Shown one piece after another: positions 24,726-30,268 of a stretch of 38,918 nucleotides of DNA. Source of the stretch: an uncultured Nitrosomonadales bacterium (GTDB taxonomy: Bacteria > Pseudomonadota > Gammaproteobacteria > Burkholderiales > Gallionellaceae); the NCBI GenBank assembly GCA_903861075.1, contig CAIOSY010000052.1, positions 1-38,918 of the forward strand, in the 5' to 3' direction. The first letter of the stretch is position 1. The number at the start of each line of letters is the position of its first letter. The notes under the pieces were generated by a model. That model made no database searches and was not told the origin of the DNA. It saw only the letters and a program-made list of their open reading frames with translations. The position numbers and the translations under genes are program-made.

Positions 24726-24928
24726 ATTGCCCTGTACATATCCAGCAGTGCGATTGTCGCGAGCTGAAAATTGCCGCATTGCGCCAAGCTGCAATCGATG
24801 CTGCGATCGAACTGGACTGGACGAAAAATGAACCGGGTGTACAGCCTGAGATCCAGCAGCGCGCCGCCAGCATCATTCAGCGCGTGTTCGATGCTTGTGA
24901 GGCGCTTGATGAAGGTGCTGCGGCATGA
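24722..24928 (+). CDS. Small helical protein with N-terminal Cys motif
   Basis: A 68-aa protein from the ATG at 24722, which overlaps the previous stop (ATGA). N-terminal MNCPVHIQQCDCRELK has three Cys and a His; the rest is one or two long helices (AALRQAAIDAAIELDW, QRAASIIQRVFDACEAL). Function unknown. Confidence 0.7.
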   Translation: MNCPVHIQQCDCRELKIAALRQAAIDAAIELDWTKNEPGVQPEIQQRAASIIQRVFDACEALDEGAAA

Positions 24929-25359
24929 GCAAACCAAAAGCAAAGCGCGATAAAGCCTATCGCCCGAAGAATGTCCGCATTCCTGTCACCAGCCTACGTG
25001 ACGAATTCGGCATTGTCCTGCACAGCATCATCGCCGGGGCGCGCATGGGGTATTTCGACAAATCCCAATTCGACAAAATCGGCCAAGCGATCAATTGCGT
25101 ATGGGGCGCTATGCACTTGCAGCCACCAAAAGATAAATCAGTAATGCCGGTGGTGGAAGGTGCAATGCGCGCAATGAATGACGTCAGCCATCGCGGCGAT
25201 GCAACTGGCGAATGGTCTATGCGCGAACTTGAGCAATCCGCCGTGCTGGCAGGCATCTATAAGATCGAAGCGCAGCTTCCATACATGGACGTGATGAAAC
25301 TCTATGAATCCATGCAAAGGTTCAAGATGATGGAATATCAAGAAAGGAAAGCGGCATGA
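24925..25359 (+). CDS. Conserved early phage protein, unknown function
   Basis: A 144-aa mostly helical soluble protein starting MSKPKAKRDKAYRPKNVRIPV, with a basic N-terminus. I recognise the type (phage early protein with RDEFGIVLHSIIAGARMGYFD and a conserved YMDVMKLYESMQRF C-terminus) but know no function. ATGA overlaps place it in the translationally coupled early chain. Confidence 0.8.
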   Translation: MSKPKAKRDKAYRPKNVRIPVTSLRDEFGIVLHSIIAGARMGYFDKSQFDKIGQAINCVWGAMHLQPPKDKSVMPVVEGAMRAMNDVSHRGDATGEWSMRELEQSAVLAGIYKIEAQLPYMDVMKLYESMQRFKMMEYQERKAA

Positions 25360-25571
25360 AAGCCAACCAATTTGGAACACATACTGAGCAGCTAATGCAT
25401 CGCATGGATTATCAAACAATATCTGATCGCCCTAAATGCTCAACCTGCAAGCACCATGAATTCATAATTCGCATGCCCGATACAGCCTATGAAAGCAGCG
25501 TGTATCGCTGCAATAAGGGTGATTTCGCGATTTCTAAAAATTCAATCTGCAACGAGCACGCAGCAGCATGA
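25356..25571 (+). CDS. Small putative zinc-binding protein
   Basis: A 71-aa protein with CSTCKHHEF, YRCNKG and SICNEH cysteine/histidine clusters, suggesting a four-Cys metal site. ATGA overlaps with neighbours on both sides. Similar small Cys proteins are common in phage early operons. Function unknown. Confidence 0.75.
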   Translation: MKANQFGTHTEQLMHRMDYQTISDRPKCSTCKHHEFIIRMPDTAYESSVYRCNKGDFAISKNSICNEHAAA

Positions 25572-25834
25572 CTGAGCTGACCTTATTTTTATCCACCGCC
25601 TCGCTAGTGTTCGCGCTGGGGCTGCAACAGCTCAACGTGCAAGGTCATCATTACGTTCTGGCTGCATTGACCAGCTTCCTAATCGGCGGCGCGCAGATCT
25701 ACCTTTGGCGCACCATGCCTAGCGCGTCAGGTAGCGAGATTGTTGCCACCTTGTGCGGCGGTCCGGTTGGGATACTGGCGGCAATGTATGCCCACCCAAG
25801 ACTGGTGCGGTTTTTAGTTCGGAGGAAATCATGA
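25568..25834 (+). CDS. Small membrane protein, three TM segments
   Basis: An 88-aa hydrophobic protein: TM segments about 4-20 (LTLFLSTASLVFALGLQ), 28-47 (HYVLAALTSFLIGGAQIYLW) and 57-75 (EIVATLCGGPVGILAAMYA), then a basic tail RFLVRRKS. Coupled by ATGA overlaps to both neighbours. Such inner-membrane early proteins can act in superinfection exclusion, but nothing here shows it. Confidence 0.75.
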   Translation: MTELTLFLSTASLVFALGLQQLNVQGHHYVLAALTSFLIGGAQIYLWRTMPSASGSEIVATLCGGPVGILAAMYAHPRLVRFLVRRKS

Positions 25835-26106
25835 AAATTACCGCGACAAATACTCTAGGAAGAATTCTCTTGCTGCTCAGGCCCGGGAAAATGGATTCAG
25901 CTCAACTGAAAGAAGCGTTCCCTACTTCTGGCGGATGGCTTTACAAAATGAATACCGAAGGCCTAATTCAAATTAATGAAGATTTTGTCTGGAGCATCAC
26001 CGATGCAGGCCGCGCGGCCTGCCCGAATCGCCGAGATGCAAAACTGGAACCGCTATACATGAATAGCCCGCTACCTAAATATCAATCGCAAAGAGCTGCA
26101 GCATGA
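25831..26106 (+). CDS. Small winged-helix-like protein, unknown function
   Basis: A 91-aa protein from ATG 25831, GGAGG upstream and ATGA overlap with the previous gene. LGRILLLLRPGKMDSAQLKEAF and GWLYKMNTEGLIQINEDFVWSITDAG look like a winged-helix DNA-binding fold with the wing WSITDAGR. Possibly an early regulator; no specific family recognised. Confidence 0.75.
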   Translation: MKITATNTLGRILLLLRPGKMDSAQLKEAFPTSGGWLYKMNTEGLIQINEDFVWSITDAGRAACPNRRDAKLEPLYMNSPLPKYQSQRAAA

Positions 26107-26145
26107 GCAAACACTTTTACAAAGTAACTAAACCAAGGAGGCAAC

Positions 26146-26520
26146 ATGAACACTGAAAAAACCATTGCAACACCAGTCCTGAATGAAGGCGAAATCTATG
26201 CCGGCGCGATCATCAAACCCGACGGAACCGGTCACCACGCCATCCTACTTCCGGGCGATAACGATGACGCATCATGGGATAAACAGATGGAATGGGCCGC
26301 GTCAATCGGCGGCGATCTGCCTGATCGCGTTGAGCAAGCTCTTATGTATAAAAACCTTCCAGATCAGTTCAAAAAAGAATGGTACTGGTCAAACACGCAG
26401 CACGCTAGCGCCTCAGGTTTTGCCTGGTTTCAGTATTTCTACGATGGCAGCCAGGACTACGTTCACAAGGACGTTGAGCTCAGAGCGCGTGCCGTCCGCA
26501 GATCATCAGTGATTCAGTAA
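26146..26520 (+). CDS. DUF1566-like (C-lectin-fold-like) protein, copy 2
   Basis: A 124-aa protein, SD AAGGAGG. The C-terminal part (about 75-120: YWSNTQHASASGFAWFQYF, GSQDYVHKDVELRARAVRR) matches the DUF1566/FGE-like pattern ending in RxRAVRR. This fold class is also used by DGR targets. The central part (HAILLPGDNDDASWDKQMEWA, GGDLPDRVEQALM) matches copy 1 at 23904-24344. Between the copies the 3' codons are nearly identical while the binding-face codons differ. Function unknown; cytoplasmic, since no signal is visible. Confidence 0.82.
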   Translation: MNTEKTIATPVLNEGEIYAGAIIKPDGTGHHAILLPGDNDDASWDKQMEWAASIGGDLPDRVEQALMYKNLPDQFKKEWYWSNTQHASASGFAWFQYFYDGSQDYVHKDVELRARAVRRSSVIQ

Positions 26521-26594
26521 TTTAACAATTTAGGCTTTTCAGCATGGCTCTCCAGAATAAATTCAGGACTGAGGATTCAGGATTCAGGATTGAG

Positions 26595-26624
26595 TTGACA
26601 AACCAAAACATCCGGGCATACCAT
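26595..26624 (+). promoter_or_regulatory. Promoter for the C4-like leader RNA
   Basis: Consensus -35 TTGACA (26595-26600), 18-bp spacer, and TACCAT (26619-26624, 4/6) as -10. Transcription would start near 26631, at a perfect 7-bp hairpin ACTGACG/CGTCAGT (26631-26649), followed by the first GTTTGACAGC repeat. It would give the immunity RNA its own, early-promoter-independent expression. Confidence 0.6.
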
Positions 26625-26652
26625 GCGCGCACTGACGCACATCGTCAGTCGA

Positions 26653-26662
26653 GTTTGACAGC
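26653..26662 (+). repeat. Target site A of the C4-like RNA
   Basis: GTTTGACAGC, repeated exactly at 26809-26818. Complementary over seven bases to CTGTCAA inside the structured RNA. It lies in the loop of a CGAG/CTCG hairpin. Confidence 0.6.
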
Positions 26663-26672
26663 TCGGATACAA

Positions 26673-26705
26673 GGCGGACAAGCCGCCAGCAATGCGGCTA
26701 TTTTT
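26673..26705 (+). terminator. Attenuator-like overlapping hairpins in the leader
   Basis: GGCGG (26673-26677) can pair with CCGCC (26683-26687). Alternatively GCCGC (26682-26686) pairs with GCGGC (26694-26698) and is followed by TATTTTT, an intrinsic terminator. The two helices are mutually exclusive, as in an antiterminator/terminator switch that antisense pairing could tip. Confidence 0.6.
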
Positions 26706-26732
26706 ACGTCCGTCAACACGCGCACCCAGTTT

Positions 26733-26802
26733 GGGCGGCGGTGTGGGGCAGCTTCGGCTGCGCCGGTTCCTTGTACCGGTCTGTCAACCCGCATCGCCGC
26801 CC
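26733..26802 (+). ncRNA. C4/P4-CI-like antisense immunity RNA (candidate)
   Basis: An outer perfect 8-bp stem GGGCGGCG/CGCCGCCC (26733-26740 with 26795-26802) encloses two perfect hairpins. One is GCAGC-TTCG-GCTGC (26748-26761, cUUCGg tetraloop); the other is CCGGT/ACCGG (26763-26779). The single-stranded CTGTCAA (26781-26787) is complementary to TTGACAG in two GTTTGACAGC repeats flanking the RNA at 26653-26662 and 26809-26818. This seqA-B-C arrangement is that of P4 CI and of P1/P7 C4 antisense RNAs, which base-pair with their own leader to force termination or block translation. Identity is inferred from architecture; a covariance search was not possible. Confidence 0.75.
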
Positions 26803-26808
26803 TCCTTC

Positions 26809-26818
26809 GTTTGACAGC
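26809..26818 (+). repeat. Target site C of the C4-like RNA
   Basis: Second exact GTTTGACAGC copy, 40 bases before the DUF3077 start codon. Pairing here by the C4-like RNA could sequester the region near the ribosome site. Confidence 0.6.
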
Positions 26819-26858
26819 GTCCGAGTGCGGCTTAACCAGCCATACAAGGATTCTCGCC

Positions 26859-27128
26859 ATGTCTACCGTCACGTCCGCAAAAAAGTTTTTTAAAATCAAT
26901 AGTGAACACAGTATTTTTCAGGTAGTCCCCGGTGCGCCGGTACAGGATGCCCTTGAGCAAGCCAGCTGTTTCCTTGCATCAAGCTTTGAAGTGCTTATGA
27001 ATAATTCAGAACCCAGTGAATTGGATTTTGCTGCGGCTCATCTGATTGAAATGGCAAAGGCATTAGTTGATTCCGTCACATCTTCTCTCGCCAAGGATAA
27101 ATCAGGGGTTAATCATGGCATTCAATAA
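26859..27128 (+). CDS. DUF3077-like small protein
   Basis: An 89-aa protein from ATG 26859 (AAGGA upstream). The frame is open further back, but that part overlaps the structured C4-like RNA. Family-like features are FKINSEHSIFQVVPGAPVQDALEQASCFLASS and AAHLIEMAKALVDSV. Such proteins are frequent in pseudomonad and betaproteobacterial prophages, function unknown. Its place directly after the C4-like RNA makes it the likely regulated gene, analogous to genes downstream of C4 in P1/P7. It overlaps HNH by 14 bp. Confidence 0.8.
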   Translation: MSTVTSAKKFFKINSEHSIFQVVPGAPVQDALEQASCFLASSFEVLMNNSEPSELDFAAAHLIEMAKALVDSVTSSLAKDKSGVNHGIQ

Positions 27129-27585
27129 ATTAACCATTCAGCTCAAATTATCTAGCAAGGCACGCAGAGAGGGTGATTGCCTTGTGTGGTTTGGCGATAA
27201 AGACCCATGCGGATATGGGCGCATCAGATACGCAGGAAAGAAAGGCTATCCAGCACACCGGCTTGCATACGAACTTCGTCATGGCGAAATACCCGCTGGT
27301 CTTGTTATCCGTCACAAGTGCGATAACCCATCCTGCATAAATGTAGATCACCTTGAGACCGGAACCCACAAACAAAACTCAGCCGATAGCGTGGAGCGCG
27401 GCAGGGCAATCAGGGCGAAAGGTGAAAGCCACGGTCGCGCAAAGTTAACTCAGTCTCAGGTTGATGAAATTCGCCGGCGTTATATCCCGGGAAAACATGG
27501 ACACGGCAGCCATGCGCTTGCTAAAAAATTTGGCGTAGCGCAATCGACACTTATGGCCATTCTTCGTGGGGTGCATTGGAAATGA
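27115..27585 (+). CDS. HNH endonuclease with C-terminal HTH (homing-type)
   Basis: A 156-aa protein from ATG 27115 (AGGGG upstream). HNH_3-type core: YPAHRLAYELRHGEIP, LVIRHKCDNPSCINVDHL (His, Cys pair and catalytic His/Asn), then THKQNSAD. The C-terminus (KLTQSQVDEIRRRYIPG ... ALAKKFGVAQSTLMAILRG) is a helix-turn-helix typical of phage homing endonucleases. It starts inside the DUF3077 gene and its stop overlaps the RT-fragment start. This is what one expects if a mobile endonuclease gene replaced the front of a resident RT gene. Confidence 0.9.
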   Translation: MAFNKLTIQLKLSSKARREGDCLVWFGDKDPCGYGRIRYAGKKGYPAHRLAYELRHGEIPAGLVIRHKCDNPSCINVDHLETGTHKQNSADSVERGRAIRAKGESHGRAKLTQSQVDEIRRRYIPGKHGHGSHALAKKFGVAQSTLMAILRGVHWK

Positions 27586-27881
27586 CCAAGATCAACCCAT
27601 CGAAAACAATCCTGCAACCAGTTTCGCGTGGTGTTGATTTCGTCGGGCAGGTGATCCGGCCATGGTGCCGCACAACGCGCAAGCGCACAGTGAATGAAGC
27701 GATCAAGCGAATCCATAGTATCGCTGCCAAAGACCTATTTGAAACTGCCAACAGTTATTACGGCCTGCTGCGTCAGGCGACAAACAGCTACCACCAGCGC
27801 GCAAAGATTTCAAACATCCTGATGTATCGCGGCCACACGATTAACGGGAACTTAACAAAAATTTATCGGAGAAAAACATGA
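27582..27881 (+). CDS. C-terminal fragment of a second reverse transcriptase (thumb/C-terminal region only)
   Basis: A 99-aa ORF (MTKINPSKTILQPVSRGVDF...). The first 25 residues match the RT thumb motif: SKTILQPVSRGVDFVG here against SKSTIAPVSRGINFVG in this phage's DGR RT. The rest (CRTTRKRTVNEAIKRIH, SYYGLLRQATNSYHQRAKISNIL) resembles C-termini of prophage RNA-directed DNA polymerases as I remember them. No fingers, palm or YxDD is present, so it cannot polymerise by itself. It starts in an ATGA overlap with the HNH gene, is followed by another ATGA overlap and has no internal stops, so it may be expressed. It is either a truncated relic or a domain-only protein. Confidence 0.75.
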   Translation: MTKINPSKTILQPVSRGVDFVGQVIRPWCRTTRKRTVNEAIKRIHSIAAKDLFETANSYYGLLRQATNSYHQRAKISNILMYRGHTINGNLTKIYRRKT

Positions 27882-28345
27882 ACTGGACGCATCAAAAAAG
27901 AGCATACAAAGCCCGGCTGTTGCAGTGGGATGGTACAAACCTTAGCGCGGTATCCGTAGAACTGCGCGAACTAGGGTATGACAGTTTTGAACTTGAACGC
28001 GGCACGATCATGGCGCGCGGAAAAGGAATGTCACTGCTGTGCGTTCACCAGGGAAACTGGCTGCGCTTCGGGCAGAACGGCAGTTTCAAGGTTATGCGCC
28101 CGGATGAGCAAGCAACGTATGTGCCTATCCAGAATATCGGATGGGTGTCTTCTGAAGAGCGCCTACCGCAATACGGTCAGAGGGTAATCGTCGCTTCAAA
28201 ACATAATATTGTTCAACATGAGCTTTTTTATTTAGATGACCCGGAAGAAATCGGATTAATTTGGCAGCATGATAGTTTTGATGGATTTGATATTACGGGA
28301 ACGCACTGGATGCCGCTGCCAGATGCGCCGAAAGGTGGTGAGTGA
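27878..28345 (+). CDS. DUF551-domain phage protein
   Basis: A 155-aa protein. The C-terminal part (about 95-155) has the DUF551 signature: WVSSEERLPQYGQRVIVA ... GTHWMPLPDAPKGG. The N-terminal 90 residues are unrelated to anything I recognise (KARLLQWDGTNLSAVSVEL). DUF551 proteins are common early-region phage proteins of unknown function. ATGA overlap with the RT-like fragment gene upstream. Confidence 0.85.
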   Translation: MNWTHQKRAYKARLLQWDGTNLSAVSVELRELGYDSFELERGTIMARGKGMSLLCVHQGNWLRFGQNGSFKVMRPDEQATYVPIQNIGWVSSEERLPQYGQRVIVASKHNIVQHELFYLDDPEEIGLIWQHDSFDGFDITGTHWMPLPDAPKGGE

Positions 28346-28566
28346 TGAGTTCTGCTGTTAAAACGATTCGTATCGATGAGCTATCTGAGATATTGCATCG
28401 ATCGGCAACATCGATCGCATCTGATGTAACACGCCGCCCAGAATCACTACCACCAAGACTGCTTATCCCAAACAGCAGAACGGTATTATGGCGAATGATT
28501 GACGTAGAAAGATGGCTAGAAGATCGAGTGCAAAAGCCTATTGGAAGACCGCGAAAAGCGGCGTAA
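28345..28566 (+). CDS. Small DNA-binding protein, probable excisionase/AlpA-like
   Basis: A 73-aa protein (ATG at 28345; a GTG three bases earlier is possible). It contains a winged-helix/MerR-like arrangement: IRIDELSEILHRSATSIASDV as the HTH, then RTVLWRMIDVERWLEDR, the W-x-x-x-DVxxWL pattern common to AlpA/excisionase-like DNA-binding proteins. Its TGATG overlap with the previous gene and its place as last early gene before attP/int suggest a recombination directionality factor. Function inferred. Confidence 0.75.
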   Translation: MSSAVKTIRIDELSEILHRSATSIASDVTRRPESLPPRLLIPNSRTVLWRMIDVERWLEDRVQKPIGRPRKAA

Positions 28567-28588
28567 ATAGCTGGTATTTTTAAGTAAA

Positions 28589-28606
28589 CACGACAAAATC
28601 ACGACA
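28589..28606 (+). repeat. attP left arm-type sites (2 x CACGACA)
   Basis: Copies at 28589-28595 and 28600-28606, 11 bp apart, upstream of the tRNA-like core. Same orientation as the right-arm set, consistent with integrase arm-binding sites. Confidence 0.75.
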
Positions 28607-28640
28607 AACGACTGCAACATATTGATTTAATAAGGCACTA

Positions 28641-28660
28641 GAGTCCTCTTCTGGGCACCA
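28641..28660 (+). other. attP core: tRNA 3' end (probably tRNA-Leu)
   Basis: The 20 bases read as the 3' end of a tRNA: part of the T loop, T-stem 3' strand CCTCT, 7-nt acceptor strand TCTGGGC, discriminator A and CCA. No 5' tRNA portion is present, so it is not a tRNA gene. Integrases commonly use tRNA 3' ends as attB, restoring the gene on integration. Acceptor and T-stem match bacterial tRNA-Leu forms I know; the isotype is a guess. Confidence 0.8.
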
Positions 28661-28683
28661 CGTATTATGTAGTAAACATCAAC

Positions 28684-28717
28684 AAAGCCAGCATCTACAA
28701 CGATTGCTGGCTTTTTT
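28684..28717 (+). terminator. Rho-independent terminator in attP, before int
   Basis: Perfect 10-bp stem AAAGCCAGCA/TGCTGGCTTT (28684-28693 with 28705-28714), 11-nt loop, with T run 28712-28717. It lies 23 bp after the tRNA-like CCA. It would stop the early plus-strand operon before int in the free phage, and after integration could terminate the restored tRNA transcript. Confidence 0.85.
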
Positions 28718-28772
28718 GTGTCTGCTTTATTGTGCTTTATTTGCATTGTTTTGGCTCTATTTGTTATTGTGT

Positions 28773-28802
28773 CACGACATTTTCACGACATCATTCACGA
28801 CA
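28773..28802 (+). repeat. attP right arm-type sites (3 x CACGACA)
   Basis: Copies at 28773-28779, 28784-28790 and 28796-28802, spaced 11 and 12 bp (one helical turn). The last overlaps the A of the integrase ATG. Together with the left pair they flank the core, as in lambda-type attP sites. Confidence 0.78.
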
Positions 28803-29779
28803 TGGCAACAATTCGTAAACGCGGCGCGGCTTGGCAGGCTCAAGTATTCATGCATGGAGTCCGTAAATCAGGAACTTTCCCCACAAAAATCGAGGCCCAA
28901 CAATGGGCTGCTCAAGCTGAGGGCGCGATTCTAACAGGGAAGACGGACACAATCCCAGATAAAACATTTGCAGACCTTTTGAATCGGTACGCTGAAGAAG
29001 TTAGTCCAACTAAACGTGGGGCCCGATGGGAAAAAATACGCATTGCACTGACATGTCGTGATCCTGTCGTGAATGTGAAACTATGCGACCTTGATAGTCG
29101 GGCAATAGCAACGTGGCGCGACCGCAGGCTTACTCAGGTATCACCAGCCAGCGTGCGGCGCGAATGGAACCTATTGAGCAGCGCCTGTACCATTGCCGCA
29201 AAGGAATGGATGTGGTTAAATGAAAACCCAATGAGCGAGGTTAAGCGCCCCGCTCCACCAGATTCAAGAGACAGGATTGCTACACCGGATGAAATTGATC
29301 GGCTGCTTTTTGCAATGGGATACAGCAAGGAATCTGCGCCGGAAACAATAACGGCTCGTGTTGGTGCTGTCTGTTTATTTGCGATTGAAACGGCGATGCG
29401 CGCCGGGGAGATTGCCGGGCTAACGTGGGATAGGGTTTTGCTCGAAAATAGGCATTGTAAGACTTCAGGTAAAACAGCAGCAGCCCGCCGCGATGTTCCG
29501 CTATCCGCCGAAGCTGTCCGCATTATTGAGCAAATGCCAAAAGAACATGCCACAGTTTTTAATGTGACTACTGCACAGATAGATGCGTTGTTCCGCAAGG
29601 CAAAAGGTAAAGCGTTGGTTACGGAGCTGCACTTCCATGATCTGCGCCATACCGCGATTACAATGCTAGCGCGTAAGCTTGGGGTTCTCGACCTTGCGCG
29701 GATGGTTGGGCATAGAGATTTGCGAATGCTACAAATTTATTACAACCCATCTGCAGAGGATATCGCAAGCAGACTTTAA
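28802..29779 (+). CDS. int: Tyrosine recombinase integrase
   Basis: A 325-aa protein from ATG 28802 (an upstream in-frame extension to 28718 would be coded from the attP region). The N-terminal arm-binding domain begins MATIRKRGAAWQAQV, followed by a core-binding SAM-like domain. The catalytic domain has Arg in AMRAGEIAGLTW (200), HDLRH (His279, Arg282), GHRD (His304) and Tyr in QIYYN (313/314). It catalyses attP x attB integration and, with a directionality factor, excision. The third right-hand arm repeat overlaps the start codon, suggesting autoregulation by integrase binding. Its 3' end meets Rz tail to tail with no terminator. Confidence 0.96.
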   Translation: MATIRKRGAAWQAQVFMHGVRKSGTFPTKIEAQQWAAQAEGAILTGKTDTIPDKTFADLLNRYAEEVSPTKRGARWEKIRIALTCRDPVVNVKLCDLDSRAIATWRDRRLTQVSPASVRREWNLLSSACTIAAKEWMWLNENPMSEVKRPAPPDSRDRIATPDEIDRLLFAMGYSKESAPETITARVGAVCLFAIETAMRAGEIAGLTWDRVLLENRHCKTSGKTAAARRDVPLSAEAVRIIEQMPKEHATVFNVTTAQIDALFRKAKGKALVTELHFHDLRHTAITMLARKLGVLDLARMVGHRDLRMLQIYYNPSAEDIASRL

Positions 29780-30267
29780 TGCGCGCTCGACTGCCGCCTA
29801 ACCCACTCTTGCAACGCCTCCAGCTGCGTGGCTATTTCGCGGCTTTGCTGGTAGTTGCTGGCGATGGTAGCGGCAACGTCTTGAGCGGTGACGGGCTGCG
29901 CATCAGCGCTTCGGGCGGTGTCGGGTAGCTCACCACTGGCGGCAGCGTCGTGCAGCAACCGGAAGCCAGCAGGCAGAATACAAGTATCAGATGGGACATA
30001 ATGAGGAACCTCCTTAATGATTGTCTCGCCCTGGTCGTGAACGAGTTTAATTTTATCGACGTACTTAGTCACTACTTCCGTAGTAATCTCAGCTTGATGC
30101 TGTTTTACCTGGGCGACCTGCATGACCTGCTTGCTGATCGCCGCATCCCACTCAGCGTGCACACTCATCGAGCCTTTCACCCATCCAGTACCGAGCAGCG
30201 CAATGGAAAATAAAACCATGGCAAGCACCCGATATGGCCATGGCACAAGCGAAGTAAACAGGTTCAC
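29776..30267 (-). CDS. Rz: Rz-like inner-membrane spanin
   Basis: A 163-aa protein from the GTG at 30267, chosen because GAGGT stands just before it and it begins right after the transglycosylase stop; an ATG at 30294 adds nine residues. One N-terminal TM segment (VLAMVLFSIALLGTGWV) is followed by a periplasmic, Gln/Lys/Val-rich coiled coil (VAQVKQHQAEITTEVVTKYV) and a C-terminal helix. With the embedded Rz1 it would bridge inner and outer membranes and fuse them in the last step of lysis. Its 3' end overlaps the convergent integrase by 4 bp. Confidence 0.9.
   Translation of the reverse strand: MNLFTSLVPWPYRVLAMVLFSIALLGTGWVKGSMSVHAEWDAAISKQVMQVAQVKQHQAEITTEVVTKYVDKIKLVHDQGETIIKEVPHYVPSDTCILPAGFRLLHDAAASGELPDTARSADAQPVTAQDVAATIASNYQQSREIATQLEALQEWVRRQSSAH
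29832..29999 (-). CDS. Rz1: Rz1-like outer-membrane spanin lipoprotein, embedded in Rz
   Basis: A 55-aa ORF wholly inside Rz in another frame, preceded by a perfect AAGGAGG six to seven bases before the ATG. The N-terminus MSHLILVFCLLASGCC is a lipoprotein signal with cleavage before Cys15, and the mature part is proline-rich (TLPPVVSYPTPPEA). Both are diagnostic for o-spanins. It pairs with the Rz C-terminus in the periplasm. The strong SD inside another gene argues for real translation. Confidence 0.88.
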   Translation of the reverse strand: MSHLILVFCLLASGCCTTLPPVVSYPTPPEALMRSPSPLKTLPLPSPATTSKAAK

Positions 30268-30268
30268 G

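Noticed and set aside
26103-26156. 17-codon ORF with ATGA overlap to 25831-26106
   Set aside because: Too short to support; may serve only to bring ribosomes to the AAGGAGG of the next gene.
23904-26520. DUF1566-like 3' ends as additional DGR variable repeats
   Set aside because: They share no alignable sequence with the TR, differences between them are not confined to adenine-derived positions, and no second TR is visible.
26544-26858. N-terminal extension of the DUF3077-like gene, perhaps an icd-like ORF
   Set aside because: Low-complexity Arg/Ala/Ser composition and translation through the structured RNA; family similarity begins only at the ATG 26859.
28641-28660. A tRNA gene
   Set aside because: Only the 3' end is present; there is no anticodon arm or 5' acceptor strand upstream.
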